A DNA stretch of 15,522 nucleotides, taken from assembly GCA_036661035.1 (NCBI GenBank), contig JAVWZM010000053.1, positions 1-15,522 on the forward strand, read 5' to 3'. This document shows positions 6,987 to 14,126 of the stretch, one piece after another. This DNA comes from JAGPHI01 sp036661035. Its GTDB lineage: Bacteria > Bacillota > Clostridia > Oscillospirales > Ruminococcaceae. A program made the position numbers and the translations under genes. The notes beneath the pieces were generated by a model. That model was not told the DNA's origin and searched no databases. It was given only the letters and a program-made list of their open reading frames with translations. Position 1 is the first letter of the stretch; each line of letters begins with the position of its first letter.

Positions 6987-7775
6987 CTAATATCTTATAA
7001 GATTGGCGGCAATATTATATGCGCAAAGGCTTATTATCACTAGCATTAAGCCCATAAAAAGCTTGTCTACGCCCTTGCCTGTAAGCTTTTTGTTTACACT
7101 GCGTCCGCATATTGCGCCAAGTATTCCACCCGCCACCATAAGGGCAAGGCTGAGGGGTGAAAACGCGGGAACGCCCGACACGACAGTGGATAAAAACCCT
7201 GTAAGCTGGCTGAAAAGTATGATGTATAGCGAATTTTGCGCCGCCGTTTTGGTGGGCATGGAAAAGAAATAATATAAAACCACAAGGTTAATAGGCCCAC
7301 CGCCAATACCGAGAAAGCTAGACATAATGCCAAGGGCAAGGCCTATAATTATGCAGGCGACAGGGCTTGTGATTTTATGGGTTTTAACCTTGTCTTTATT
7401 AATAGTGTAAATAAGCGTGCCGACGGTTATCACTAAAAGGCATGCCGCTTGCACCGCGCCTGCTGTGTTTGCCGTATTAAAAAGCGACGCTACCGCCGAA
7501 AACAAGTTTTTGCCGATAATACCGCCCACGGCGGCGCCTATGGCAAGAGGCGTGCCTGTGGAAAAATCCACAGCCTTTTCCTTCGACATTATCCCTTTGC
7601 CCACCGAATAGGCAGACATGGCAAGCACGGTACAGCCCGACAAAAAGTTGATAGTAGCCACGCTTGCAATGCCCACCGCGTCCAGCACCGGCTTTATAAT
7701 CACGCCGCCGCCAATGCCGCATATAGCACCGGCGCAGGACGCCACAAAGCTGATAATTAAATACACTATATCCAT
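6987..7775 (-). CDS. TSUP-family permease (TauE/SafE)
   Basis: A 262-residue membrane protein with about eight hydrophobic segments and the duplicated layout of the TauE/SafE (formerly DUF81) family. The two repeat-defining glycine motifs are CGIGGGVIIKP (19-29) and LGIGGGPINLV (155-165). Family members carry sulfite, sulfonates, sulfoacetate or other sulfur-containing anions across the membrane; substrate cannot be read from the sequence. I chose the ATG at 7775, preceded by AGGAGAG at 5 nt spacing; a TTG 18 codons upstream is less likely. It is a single-gene unit followed by the long-stem terminator. Sulfur-related genes on the same strand further up (sulfatase, sulfhydrylase) make a sulfur anion a reasonable guess. 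Confidence 0.85.
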   Translation of the reverse strand: MDIVYLIISFVASCAGAICGIGGGVIIKPVLDAVGIASVATINFLSGCTVLAMSAYSVGKGIMSKEKAVDFSTGTPLAIGAAVGGIIGKNLFSAVASLFNTANTAGAVQAACLLVITVGTLIYTINKDKVKTHKITSPVACIIIGLALGIMSSFLGIGGGPINLVVLYYFFSMPTKTAAQNSLYIILFSQLTGFLSTVVSGVPAFSPLSLALMVAGGILGAICGRSVNKKLTGKGVDKLFMGLMLVIISLCAYNIAANLIRY

Positions 7776-7815
7776 TAATACTCTCCTAAATTTACTTGCA
7801 TCGAAAATTTGTTTT

Positions 7816-7837
7816 ATAGCATTTATCAAAATGCTAT
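7816..7837. promoter_or_regulatory. Perfect inverted repeat upstream of the TSUP gene
   Basis: ATAGCATTT (7816-7824) and AAATGCTAT (7829-7837) are perfectly complementary around a 4-base centre. It lies about 40 bases upstream of the TSUP start codon and could be an operator or a leader hairpin. No regulator gene is adjacent. Confidence 0.45.
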
Positions 7838-7844
7838 ACTGCGC

Positions 7845-7976
7845 TCACTGCCTATGGTTGTCACATAAAACCGCCCCACGAGGGAATATTCGGGCGCTTA
7901 CAACCTTTAAAGCATCATCTAACATAGGTAAGCTGCTAATATACGCGGCAAAAACCAAGATTGCCGTTATAGGCAT
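7845..7976 (-). CDS. Possible 43-residue small ORF
   Basis: An ATG at 7976 opens a 43-codon frame (starts MPITAILVFAAYISSL, ends CDNHRQ) with a hydrophobic N-terminal half of about 12-16 residues. GGGA lies 6 nt upstream, a weak ribosome binding site. The codons (ATA, TTA, AGC, GCA) fit the neighbours. It stops about 70 bases before the TSUP start codon on the same strand. It may be a small membrane peptide, the fragment of a decayed gene, or chance. I do not recognise it. Confidence 0.18.
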   Translation of the reverse strand: MPITAILVFAAYISSLPMLDDALKVVSARIFPRGAVLCDNHRQ

Positions 7977-8050
7977 AGTTTATCCCAACAAAACCGCCGC
8001 ATTACCGCAAAATTGTGTAAAATAGCCCTGCGGTAGGCTTTATACTTAAA

Positions 8051-8088
8051 TAAACAAATTACCACAAAGGCAAAGCCCTTGTGGTAAT
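8051..8088 (-). terminator. Terminator of the symporter gene
   Basis: ATTACCACAA (8058-8067) pairs with TTGTGGTAAT (8079-8088), extended by two G-C pairs after one mismatch, with loop CAAAG. Read on the - strand it is followed by TGTTTATTTAAG. It lies about 50 bases past the stop codon at 8141 and ends the sulfatase/symporter unit. Confidence 0.75.
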
Positions 8089-8140
8089 TATAGTATGTAT
8101 GCTTTTTTAAAGCAAGCACTTTAAATTTGCAAAATCGGCA

Positions 8141-9565
8141 TTACGCCTGTTTCGCGGCTTCTTCTTCCAAGGCTTTTTTACGGCGCACTACAAGCTCGGA
8201 CTGAATTTCCACCATTTTTTCTGTGGTAAGAGGATAGAACTTCATGGATATAATAGATGCAATATGCCCCAAAATAGGCACTATGCAAATGCAGAATAAA
8301 ACTGTCCAATAGAATTTGTCGCTGATAAACGTATCTACTGGAATTTTGCCCTTAGAAACGCCTGCAAATGCAAGAGCAAAGCCAATAACCGTTGTGGAAA
8401 GCGAGGATATGATTTTATCTACAAAGGTAAATACTGTGCCCACTACGCTAGGTACAAATTTGCCTGTGCAATATTCTTCATAGTCGGCGCAGTCGGCAAT
8501 CATGGGGTTTAGAATATTGTTTGTGATGCCTGCCATACTGCTTTGCGCAATCCAGATAACTAAGAAAGGTATATAGCTTGTAGGGCCGGCTCCCAGTACA
8601 AACATGGCTGCAAGGCAGATAAGGCTACCCCATGTGCCTGCAAGGAATGGCTTTTTAAGGCCGAATTTACGTGCAAGGAATATGCCGCCCATGCTTATTA
8701 TCAGCACAGGCCATACAGATACGCTGGAGAATGTACCCTGCATTGCATTGTTGAGTATGCAGTTTGAAAAAAGGTATATTTTCATGCCGCCCATAAGCAT
8801 AGTTGCCAATTTATCTGTTGATGCTGCAACAACAAGCATTTGCAAGGCGCGGTTTTTGCTGATGACGTGCCACATGTCTTTAAATGTAACCTTTTGTGTT
8901 TTGGCGGAAGATTTGTAATTTTCGGGTTTATCTCTGCCTGAAATGCCTATTATCGCGAGTATGGAGAACAAGAACATCATACCTGCGCAGATAAACGACA
9001 TATGGCTCCACAGCTTCGGATTAAGCAGCTTGCCTTCATAGCGAGGTGCCATGATTGTCATTAATATAAGGGGAAACGCTGCGCCTAATATTGCATTAAA
9101 GCCGCCATTAAACACGGCAAAAAGCGGACGTTGCTTTGGATCCTTGGTAAGCACCGCTTGCGCTGCACGCGTGCATGTGGTTTGGAATGTATATCCTATA
9201 ACGTACACCGCATAAAACAAAGTGGTGTAAATATATCCGCCCATTACGCCTAAATTTGCAGGTGCGTTAAATATAGCTATAATCGAAAGTGCCACAATAA
9301 CACAGCCTATAAGCATATACGGGCGAAATCTGCCGAATTTAGAATCTGTACGGTCTATAAGCACGCCTATAGGTGGATCTGTAACACCGTCAAATACGCG
9401 CATCAAGGTTGCGATAAGCCCCACTACTACCGCGGATAAGCCCAAAATGTTCTGTGTGTAGAACATATAATAGCCTATCATAAACATTGCCGTGTTAGAC
9501 GAGATGCCGTTTAGTGCAAACAGTGCGATTTCCCAAGTTTTTGCTTTAGTTTTAACATTTGCCAT
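8141..9565 (-). CDS. GPH-family sugar:cation symporter
   Basis: A 474-residue membrane protein with 12 predicted helices, of the glycoside-pentoside-hexuronide:cation symporter family (MelB/XynP-like, MFS_2). Near the N-terminus it has the hallmark DGVTDPPIGVLIDRT (59-73) and KFGRFRPYML (76-85), matching the conserved cation/sugar-site Asp residues and the GRFRP loop. Family members bring in sugars or glucuronides with Na+ or H+. The ATG at 9565 has GGGGAG about 8 nt upstream. It follows the sulfatase gene by 105 bases with no strong terminator between, so both are probably one operon under the LacI-type regulator. I infer that it imports the sulfated substrate, or the sugar part, of the sulfatase. 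Family call is strong; substrate unknown. Confidence 0.9.
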   Translation of the reverse strand: MANVKTKAKTWEIALFALNGISSNTAMFMIGYYMFYTQNILGLSAVVVGLIATLMRVFDGVTDPPIGVLIDRTDSKFGRFRPYMLIGCVIVALSIIAIFNAPANLGVMGGYIYTTLFYAVYVIGYTFQTTCTRAAQAVLTKDPKQRPLFAVFNGGFNAILGAAFPLILMTIMAPRYEGKLLNPKLWSHMSFICAGMMFLFSILAIIGISGRDKPENYKSSAKTQKVTFKDMWHVISKNRALQMLVVAASTDKLATMLMGGMKIYLFSNCILNNAMQGTFSSVSVWPVLIISMGGIFLARKFGLKKPFLAGTWGSLICLAAMFVLGAGPTSYIPFLVIWIAQSSMAGITNNILNPMIADCADYEEYCTGKFVPSVVGTVFTFVDKIISSLSTTVIGFALAFAGVSKGKIPVDTFISDKFYWTVLFCICIVPILGHIASIISMKFYPLTTEKMVEIQSELVVRRKKALEEEAAKQA

Positions 9566-9591
9566 AATGTTTTCTCCCCTTATTTTATTAT

Positions 9592-9644
9592 TTTTACGGC
9601 ACAGCCGTATTGATTACTATTTTTATAGCAGTTTCGCAAACTGC
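9592..9644. other. Two small hairpins between sulfatase and symporter genes
   Basis: GCAGTTT (9628-9634) / AAACTGC (9638-9644), and ACGGC/GCCGT around 9594-9606 with a 3-base loop. Neither has a T-tract on the - strand, so they are unlikely to stop transcription. They may stabilise or mark processing of the two-gene mRNA. Confidence 0.35.
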
Positions 9645-9670
9645 AAAAAGCATCAATGTCCTAAACGCTG

Positions 9671-11392
9671 CTATAAATAATTGCGAATGGCATTTGCAAG
9701 CATTGGCGATGATACCTCTGTCGCAATTTGCAGCACATCATCTGCGCTGTGCTTTTTGCCGTCTGCGCGCAAGGCTTGTTTCAATTTTTCCGCTTTGCCT
9801 TGGCTTACATTGGAAATAAATATGGCGGCAGCCTTGTTTGCCTTTTCGTCAAGCCCCCCTGCATCTGTTATTATAGGAACGTCCATGCAATTATATTTAT
9901 CAAGCATATCGTCTGTTATCTCGCCGCTTTGGGGTATGCCAAGGCGTTCGTACTGCTCCATTGGCGCGTCGTTTTTCTGCATTAATTGGCGCATTAGCTT
10001 AATTAATCGTTTTTGCACCTCGGGGTTTTGTATGGGGTGTGCCTGCTGTGGATCGCTTTGTAAATCGAAAAGCATGGTGCCGTACCAATATGCGTTAAAA
10101 GGCGTGGTTGCAGGCACTTTCATCACCATTGCGCCCTTTGTAAACGCAAATTCATTTGTAAGGGATATGTCCGTAAGCTCCTCGGGCTTGTAGGGCGCGT
10201 TCATGTGCATGGGCATCAGCGTGTATTCGTACAGTGGCTTATTGTCTGCCCTTACAGGCGCATGCATATATACGTATCTGCCGTCTGTAATATTTACATG
10301 GCCGCCGCAAATGCCGAATAATGCGCCCTCGCGTATTGGGCTATCGTCGCGAATAGCAGGTGTGAGGGAATGTCCGTCCATAAACTGCGGAGGCTCTATG
10401 CCAAAATATTCCGCCAAGGTAGGCACAATGTCTACAGTTTGCGCCAAGGCGTTTCTGCGCTCGCCCGGGTGTGGGGCGCGAGGATCGTGTATGAAAAACG
10501 GCGAATGTACAAGCTCGTTATAGAAGGGCTGAGAGTTTTTGCCCATCCACTCCTTTTCGCCAAGCATAAAGCCGTGGTCGGTATTTACGATAAGCATGGT
10601 ATCTTTCCACATATCGTTTGCGTCCATCACGTCCAAAAGCCTGCCGAGATAATGGTCGCACATGCTCATTAACGCGGCATATTCCATGCGCACATGCTCT
10701 GTGGCTTCCTCGCCATAGCTGTTTTTGCCATAATCGGGCCAATCTAGGTTTTTGCCGTGATAATCGTGAGGATAAAGGTCTTTATAGCTTTGCTGAGTAT
10801 AAAACGGCTCGTGAGGATCAAAGGCTTCTATTTGCAAAAACCATTGGTCGTCGTTTAGGCTGCGGTTTATAAAATCTATGCCGTTATCAAAGGTACGCTT
10901 TTGCGGCATCTTGTCCTCGGTGTCTATAAAGCTACGGTTTACCCAGTCGTGACGCCAATTTTCGCCTGTTTTGCGGCGAGAAAGAGTGTCGGGGAAGCTT
11001 GGCCACTGCACCTGTGGTTTCCACGGATCACCTTGCTGGCCGCGCACCATCTCGTGGCTGTCAAACTTGGTAAGATATCCGCTGCCGCCGTCCTCCCAAT
11101 AATGGAAATGGTCGGTGGCGATATGTGTATAAATTTTAGCCGCTTTCATGCGAGATATTACAGAATCGTCATAAGGGTGCATGGGCGTCCAAAAGGTGTG
11201 GAGGAAATTGTATCTGCCTGTGTGCAGCTCTCTGCGCGCAGGCATGCAGGGCATACTGCCACCGTAAAAATTGTCGAATGTAGTACAGCATCTTGATAGC
11301 CGCTCAAAGTTTGGCATCTTTGTCCAATCGCAGCCATAGTTTGGCAGAAATTCTCTGTTCAGCGAATCGAACATCAACATAATTGCGCGCAT
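9671..11392 (-). CDS. Cys-type (formylglycine) sulfatase
   Basis: A 573-residue sulfatase of the arylsulfatase/alkaline-phosphatase superfamily (COG3119 type), which splits sulfate from esters. The activation motif is CMPARRELHTGR (49-60): Cys49 should be oxidised to formylglycine. Metal and active-site elements are Asp9 in LMFDSLNREF, FDPHEPF (191-197), NTDHG (270-274) and Lys285 in WMGKN. There is no signal peptide: residue 1 leads straight into the first beta strand, so it should act in the cytoplasm on an imported substrate. The ATG at 11392 has AGGAGGT upstream. A perfect operator lies 30-49 bases before the start. The matching maturation enzyme is encoded two genes upstream and a symporter directly downstream. 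No glycosidase is present, so a small sulfated sugar or aryl sulfate is more likely than a polymer. Sulfatase call is very secure; substrate unknown. Confidence 0.93.
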   Translation of the reverse strand: MRAIMLMFDSLNREFLPNYGCDWTKMPNFERLSRCCTTFDNFYGGSMPCMPARRELHTGRYNFLHTFWTPMHPYDDSVISRMKAAKIYTHIATDHFHYWEDGGSGYLTKFDSHEMVRGQQGDPWKPQVQWPSFPDTLSRRKTGENWRHDWVNRSFIDTEDKMPQKRTFDNGIDFINRSLNDDQWFLQIEAFDPHEPFYTQQSYKDLYPHDYHGKNLDWPDYGKNSYGEEATEHVRMEYAALMSMCDHYLGRLLDVMDANDMWKDTMLIVNTDHGFMLGEKEWMGKNSQPFYNELVHSPFFIHDPRAPHPGERRNALAQTVDIVPTLAEYFGIEPPQFMDGHSLTPAIRDDSPIREGALFGICGGHVNITDGRYVYMHAPVRADNKPLYEYTLMPMHMNAPYKPEELTDISLTNEFAFTKGAMVMKVPATTPFNAYWYGTMLFDLQSDPQQAHPIQNPEVQKRLIKLMRQLMQKNDAPMEQYERLGIPQSGEITDDMLDKYNCMDVPIITDAGGLDEKANKAAAIFISNVSQGKAEKLKQALRADGKKHSADDVLQIATEVSSPMLANAIRNYL

Positions 11393-11421
11393 GGAAGTAC
11401 CTCCTATATATTTATATTACA

Positions 11422-11441
11422 AAATGGGAACGTTCCCATTT
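11422..11441. promoter_or_regulatory. LacI-type operator of the sulfatase operon
   Basis: AAATGGGAACGTTCCCATTT is a perfect 20-bp palindrome centred on CG, the form expected for LacI/GalR-family operators. It lies between the regulator's stop and the sulfatase start. The - strand downstream has AT-rich -10-like sequences (TAATAT, TATAAA) but no convincing -35, so the operator probably overlaps a weak promoter or blocks read-through. The core also resembles a CcpA cre site with two deviations, an alternative reading. Confidence 0.8.
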
Positions 11442-11460
11442 AAGGCTAAAAAATAAACTC

Positions 11461-12492
11461 TTACAGCTTCCCAATATTGCGTACCGAGTTTCGTATATTA
11501 AAAGAATAGGGGATAATTACGTCTTTAATGGCTAAATCGGGGTTATTAAGCACCTCTAGCATCAGCATGGCGCATTGCTGGCCGTATTCGTAATCGGGCA
11601 GGCACACGCCTGTAATAAGGGTTTCCTTGCTTTGTGCCTCGCCGCCGCTGCGCTCTACACATACTATGGAATAATCCTTCAGCAGCTGCAAGCCGCGCTG
11701 TGTAAAATAATTGATTATAGTGTGCGCAAGCTCGGGTGTATCTGTAAATATTGCCGTGTAATTGCCGTTTTTAAAGCAATCGTAAATAGTTTCCAGATGC
11801 TCGCTATCTGTGGCAGACGCTTCAAAAATGCTTAAAAAAGATGAGATATTGTAAGGTATGTTGAAAACGCCGCACACGTCTTTATATGCTGCCAATCTTC
11901 GCTTTATCATAAACTCCGAGTGGGAGCGCGAGGATACGGTTAATATCTTGCTATGGCCGTTTGACACAAGATACGAGTACAAGTCTCGGCTGTAATTGTA
12001 GTTGCCCATATATACCCTAAAGCCTTTTTTTGCGTCTATGCGCTCACCGGTATATACGAAGGAACGATATTTTTGCGCAATAACTCTGTCTTGCTCGCTG
12101 TCTATACTGCCGATAAACACAAGGCCGTCCACGCGGCTTTCTTGCAAATATCTAAAGGCGTTGGCAGGCACGCTCTCTGTAGATGAGGTAACGGGGTTTA
12201 TTAACAGCATTGAATATCCGCTATTTAAGAAAATATTATTCATACCTGCAAAACGGCAAGCACCCGACGGATCCTCAAAGGCGTTTGTGCCAAGAGTTAC
12301 CACTCCGACAATCTTGCTTTTCATGCCGCGCAAGCCACGCGCCAAACCGTTTGGACGATATTCCATTTCGTCGATAGCCGTCATCACTGCGGTTTTTGCT
12401 TTTTCGCTTACGGAGCCGCCATTTATTACACGCGATACGGTGCTTTTGGAAATGCCTGCGCGCTTGGCAACATCTATTATAGAATAAGCCAC
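11461..12492 (-). CDS. LacI-family transcriptional regulator
   Basis: A 343-residue regulator. The N-terminal helix-turn-helix (about 4-25, IIDVAKRAGISKSTVSRVING) and hinge region (YRPNGLARGLRG, about 44-55) are typical of the LacI/GalR family, followed by a periplasmic-binding-like sensor domain to the C-terminus. I chose the GTG at 12492 (translating as MAYSIIDVAKRAG), with AAGGGG about 9 nt upstream. A longer ATG frame from 12582 would start upstream of the promoter -10 found at 12541-12546 and is therefore not translated. It lies between anSME and the sulfatase, all on one strand. It most likely represses the sulfatase/symporter unit via the palindrome at 11422-11441, and perhaps itself via two related sites near 12650-12692. 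The inducer is probably the imported compound or its desulfated product. Confidence 0.9.
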   Translation of the reverse strand: MAYSIIDVAKRAGISKSTVSRVINGGSVSEKAKTAVMTAIDEMEYRPNGLARGLRGMKSKIVGVVTLGTNAFEDPSGACRFAGMNNIFLNSGYSMLLINPVTSSTESVPANAFRYLQESRVDGLVFIGSIDSEQDRVIAQKYRSFVYTGERIDAKKGFRVYMGNYNYSRDLYSYLVSNGHSKILTVSSRSHSEFMIKRRLAAYKDVCGVFNIPYNISSFLSIFEASATDSEHLETIYDCFKNGNYTAIFTDTPELAHTIINYFTQRGLQLLKDYSIVCVERSGGEAQSKETLITGVCLPDYEYGQQCAMLMLEVLNNPDLAIKDVIIPYSFNIRNSVRNIGKL

Positions 12493-12540
12493 CTCTAAAA
12501 GCCCCTTCCGCATATATAATGGTATCATTCCCATAGCCTT

Positions 12541-12569
12541 AGCATAACAATCCGTCGCATGCATGTCAA
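12541..12569 (-). promoter_or_regulatory. Promoter of the LacI-family regulator
   Basis: On the - strand, TTGACA (12569-12564) is followed after exactly 17 bases by TATGCT (12546-12541). The expected start site is near 12534, about 42 bases before the GTG at 12492. This fixes the regulator's start. Confidence 0.75.
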
Positions 12570-12649
12570 GACATTTTGCCACGGCAATCGTATTTTTGGC
12601 AAATTAGCTATTGTAATCTTGTATATTTAATTAATTTGACGAAAAAATA

Positions 12650-12663
12650 GGGGAACGTTCCCA
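12650..12663. promoter_or_regulatory. Second LacI-type operator
   Basis: GGGGAACGTTCCCA matches the sulfatase operator core in 13 of 14 positions. Its centre is about 87 bases upstream of the regulator's -35 box, too far to block RNA polymerase directly, so looping with other sites or control of an unseen promoter is likely. Confidence 0.65.
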
Positions 12664-12678
12664 TACAGACGTAAATCC

Positions 12679-12692
12679 ATGAAACGTTCCCA
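12679..12692. promoter_or_regulatory. Third, degenerate LacI-type operator
   Basis: ATGAAACGTTCCCA: the right half-site matches the core perfectly (7/7) and the left half 4/7. It is centred exactly 29 bp from the neighbouring site at 12650-12663, close to three helical turns. Confidence 0.45.
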
Positions 12693-12747
12693 TGGTTTGC
12701 GCCGATGCAAATTGTATTATGCAAGGGCGCAAACTAGCCGGTAAAAG

Positions 12748-12876
12748 ACAAAGCTTGTCTACATTAATAGGCGCACTTCGTGGGTGCATAACAAAGCTTG
12801 TCTTTATTAAAAGGTGCGCTACGTGTGCGAATAACAAAGCCTGTCCACATTAATAGCCGCACCTAGTCAGCGCAAA
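12748..12876. repeat. Three tandem degenerate 43-bp repeats
   Basis: Units begin ACAAAGCTTG, ACAAAGCTTG and ACAAAGCCTG at 12748, 12791 and 12834, a period of exactly 43. By eye unit 1 matches unit 2 at 34/43 and unit 3 at 34/43 positions. Each has a weak ACAA/TTGT hairpin, a TTAAWAG-like spacer and a GC-rich GCGCAC-type segment. The third unit runs into the last codons of anSME. On the - strand the first unit forms AGACAA/TTGTCT followed by TTTT, which could act as a weak terminator for anSME. This fills most of the otherwise gene-free stretch 12696-12866. Confidence 0.75.
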
Positions 12877-13973
12877 TATGTTTTTGCTACATGCTCCATG
12901 CGCTCCCAATTGCTTTGTAAAAAGCTTTTATAGCCGCAAAAATCGCCATTTGCGCTATGATACATGTTTTGCGCCATGCGTGGGCAGCCGCCGCCACAAA
13001 GCTTTAGATATTCGCAATTGCCGCATTTTGCAAGTGCGCTATGCTGGCGGTGCAAAAACCTTTGCATTATCTCGCTTTGCAATAGCTCCGTGGGCGTGTT
13101 TTGCGTAATGTTTCCGGCTTTCCACTGGTCCAGTACGTAAAAATCGCAAGGGTACACGCCGCCGTCTGCCTCTATTACAAATTGCGGTTGGCAAAAGCCC
13201 GTAAAGCCGCAGGCGGTTATCTGCCCCTTTGTTAAAAGATTAAATAAATCGTCGAAAAACTTCACGCTTACGTAATGCCCCTTGGCAAGCTCTTGCTCCC
13301 ATAATATGAAAAGCTCTGTGTAAAAAGCGGCAAAACGCTCGGGGGTAAGGGCGTTTGGCGACGCCTCTCCCGTATTCAGCATTTCGAGGCAGGGGATAAA
13401 CTGCACGTAATGCACATCATTTTGCAAAAGGAAATTCCACACCTTTTTTGCGTAGCGCGCGTGGCTTTTTGTAAGGACAAATAGAATATTGTATTCTGTC
13501 TTATGGTTATCCAAAAAGGCTTTTGCCGCCATAATGCGTTTATACGTGCCCTTGCCCATTTCGTCCACACGGTTTTCGTCGTTCATTTCCACTGCGCCGT
13601 CAAGGGAAAGCCCCACCAAGAAATTGTGCTGCGTTAAAAACTCGCACCATTCGTCATCTAGCAAAATGCCGTTTGTCTGCAAGGAATAATTTACTTTTGC
13701 GCCGCCTTTTTTCTCGTTTGCAAGGGCGATAAAGCTTTTAAAAAAGTCAAGCCCTGCCATTGTCGGCTCGCCGCCCTGAAAAGCAAAATTTACCGTGTCG
13801 CCCTCGCCAAACTCGCTAAAAACATTAGAAAGCATTGCCAAAACGGTATTTTCTTGCATAATGCCGAAGGATTTTATACTGCGCAAATTGCTTACATCTG
13901 CATAAAAGCAATATTTGCACCGCAAATTGCATAGGGACGACGCAGGCTTTATTAAAAGAGAAATGGTTTTCAT
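12867..13973 (-). CDS. Anaerobic sulfatase-maturating enzyme (radical SAM)
   Basis: A 368-residue radical SAM/SPASM enzyme that oxidises the active-site Cys (or Ser) of sulfatases to formylglycine without oxygen. The radical SAM cluster motif is C15-x3-C19-x2-C22 (CNLRCKYC). The two auxiliary clusters have Cys255, 261, 276, 317, 320, 326, 330 and 346, and Asp277 follows Cys276 (YPCDFYVLD) where the well-studied Clostridium perfringens enzyme has its catalytic Asp. The N-terminal SLLIKPASSxCNL and FAFQGGEPT motifs also match that enzyme closely. The ATG at 13973 has AAAGGA 7 nt before it. Its partner sulfatase is two genes downstream on the same strand, with the LacI-type regulator between. 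It should act in the cytoplasm on the newly made sulfatase. Confidence 0.95.
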   Translation of the reverse strand: MKTISLLIKPASSLCNLRCKYCFYADVSNLRSIKSFGIMQENTVLAMLSNVFSEFGEGDTVNFAFQGGEPTMAGLDFFKSFIALANEKKGGAKVNYSLQTNGILLDDEWCEFLTQHNFLVGLSLDGAVEMNDENRVDEMGKGTYKRIMAAKAFLDNHKTEYNILFVLTKSHARYAKKVWNFLLQNDVHYVQFIPCLEMLNTGEASPNALTPERFAAFYTELFILWEQELAKGHYVSVKFFDDLFNLLTKGQITACGFTGFCQPQFVIEADGGVYPCDFYVLDQWKAGNITQNTPTELLQSEIMQRFLHRQHSALAKCGNCEYLKLCGGGCPRMAQNMYHSANGDFCGYKSFLQSNWERMEHVAKTYLR

Positions 13974-14049
13974 ATCGTTTTCCTTTGTTTGAATTTATCC
14001 CGATTTAATTAGTTGTAAAAAGCTGAAATCCCTAAATTAAACCGCGCAC

Positions 14050-14094
14050 AGCAATTTAACGCTATAAAGTGTAGCTTTATGGCGTTAAATTGCT
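14050..14094. terminator. 20-bp stem hairpin after the sulfhydrylase gene
   Basis: Positions 14050-14069 pair with 14075-14094 (20 bp, one G-U) around the loop TGTAG. It lies about 30 bases after the sulfhydrylase stop on the - strand. The - strand continues GTGCGCGG without a T-tract, so it is an atypical terminator, or a boundary/protective hairpin instead. Confidence 0.5.
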
Positions 14095-14126
14095 ATGGTG
14101 ATAAAAATATATTTTGCAAAATCTGG

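Larger units (their letters stand above)
7776..8057. other. Cryptic intergenic region upstream of the TSUP gene
   Basis: About 280 bases between the TSUP start and the symporter's terminator, with no gene I can support firmly. It holds several inverted repeats: a 22-bp hairpin at 7816-7837, CGGCAA/TTGCCG at 7946-7966, and TACCGCA/TGCGGTA around 8003-8035. It also holds a possible 43-codon ORF on the - strand at 7845-7976. It could be a structured leader of the TSUP gene or a decayed gene. It matches no riboswitch core that I can recall. Confidence 0.4.

Noticed and set aside
7618..8025. + strand ORF (135 codons) running out of the TSUP antisense into the gap
   Set aside because: More than a third of it is antisense to the TSUP gene, and it has no recognisable motif. 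The gap part is listed as a cryptic region instead.
11422..11441. CcpA cre site as the main reading
   Set aside because: It departs from the cre consensus at both W positions and is fully symmetric, with related copies near the LacI-type gene, so an operator for that regulator fits better. Not fully excluded.
12493..12582. Longer start for the LacI-type regulator (ATG at 12582)
   Set aside because: A TTGACA-17-TATGCT promoter lies inside this extension, and the GTG at 12492 gives the standard LacI N-terminus with a good ribosome binding site.
12631..12837. - strand ORF (68 codons) over the operator and repeat region
   Set aside because: It crosses two operator-like sites and the tandem repeats; no ribosome binding site or similarity. 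Best read as chance.
12748..12876. CRISPR array
   Set aside because: The 43-bp units abut directly with no unique spacers and differ from each other by about 20%; no cas genes are present.
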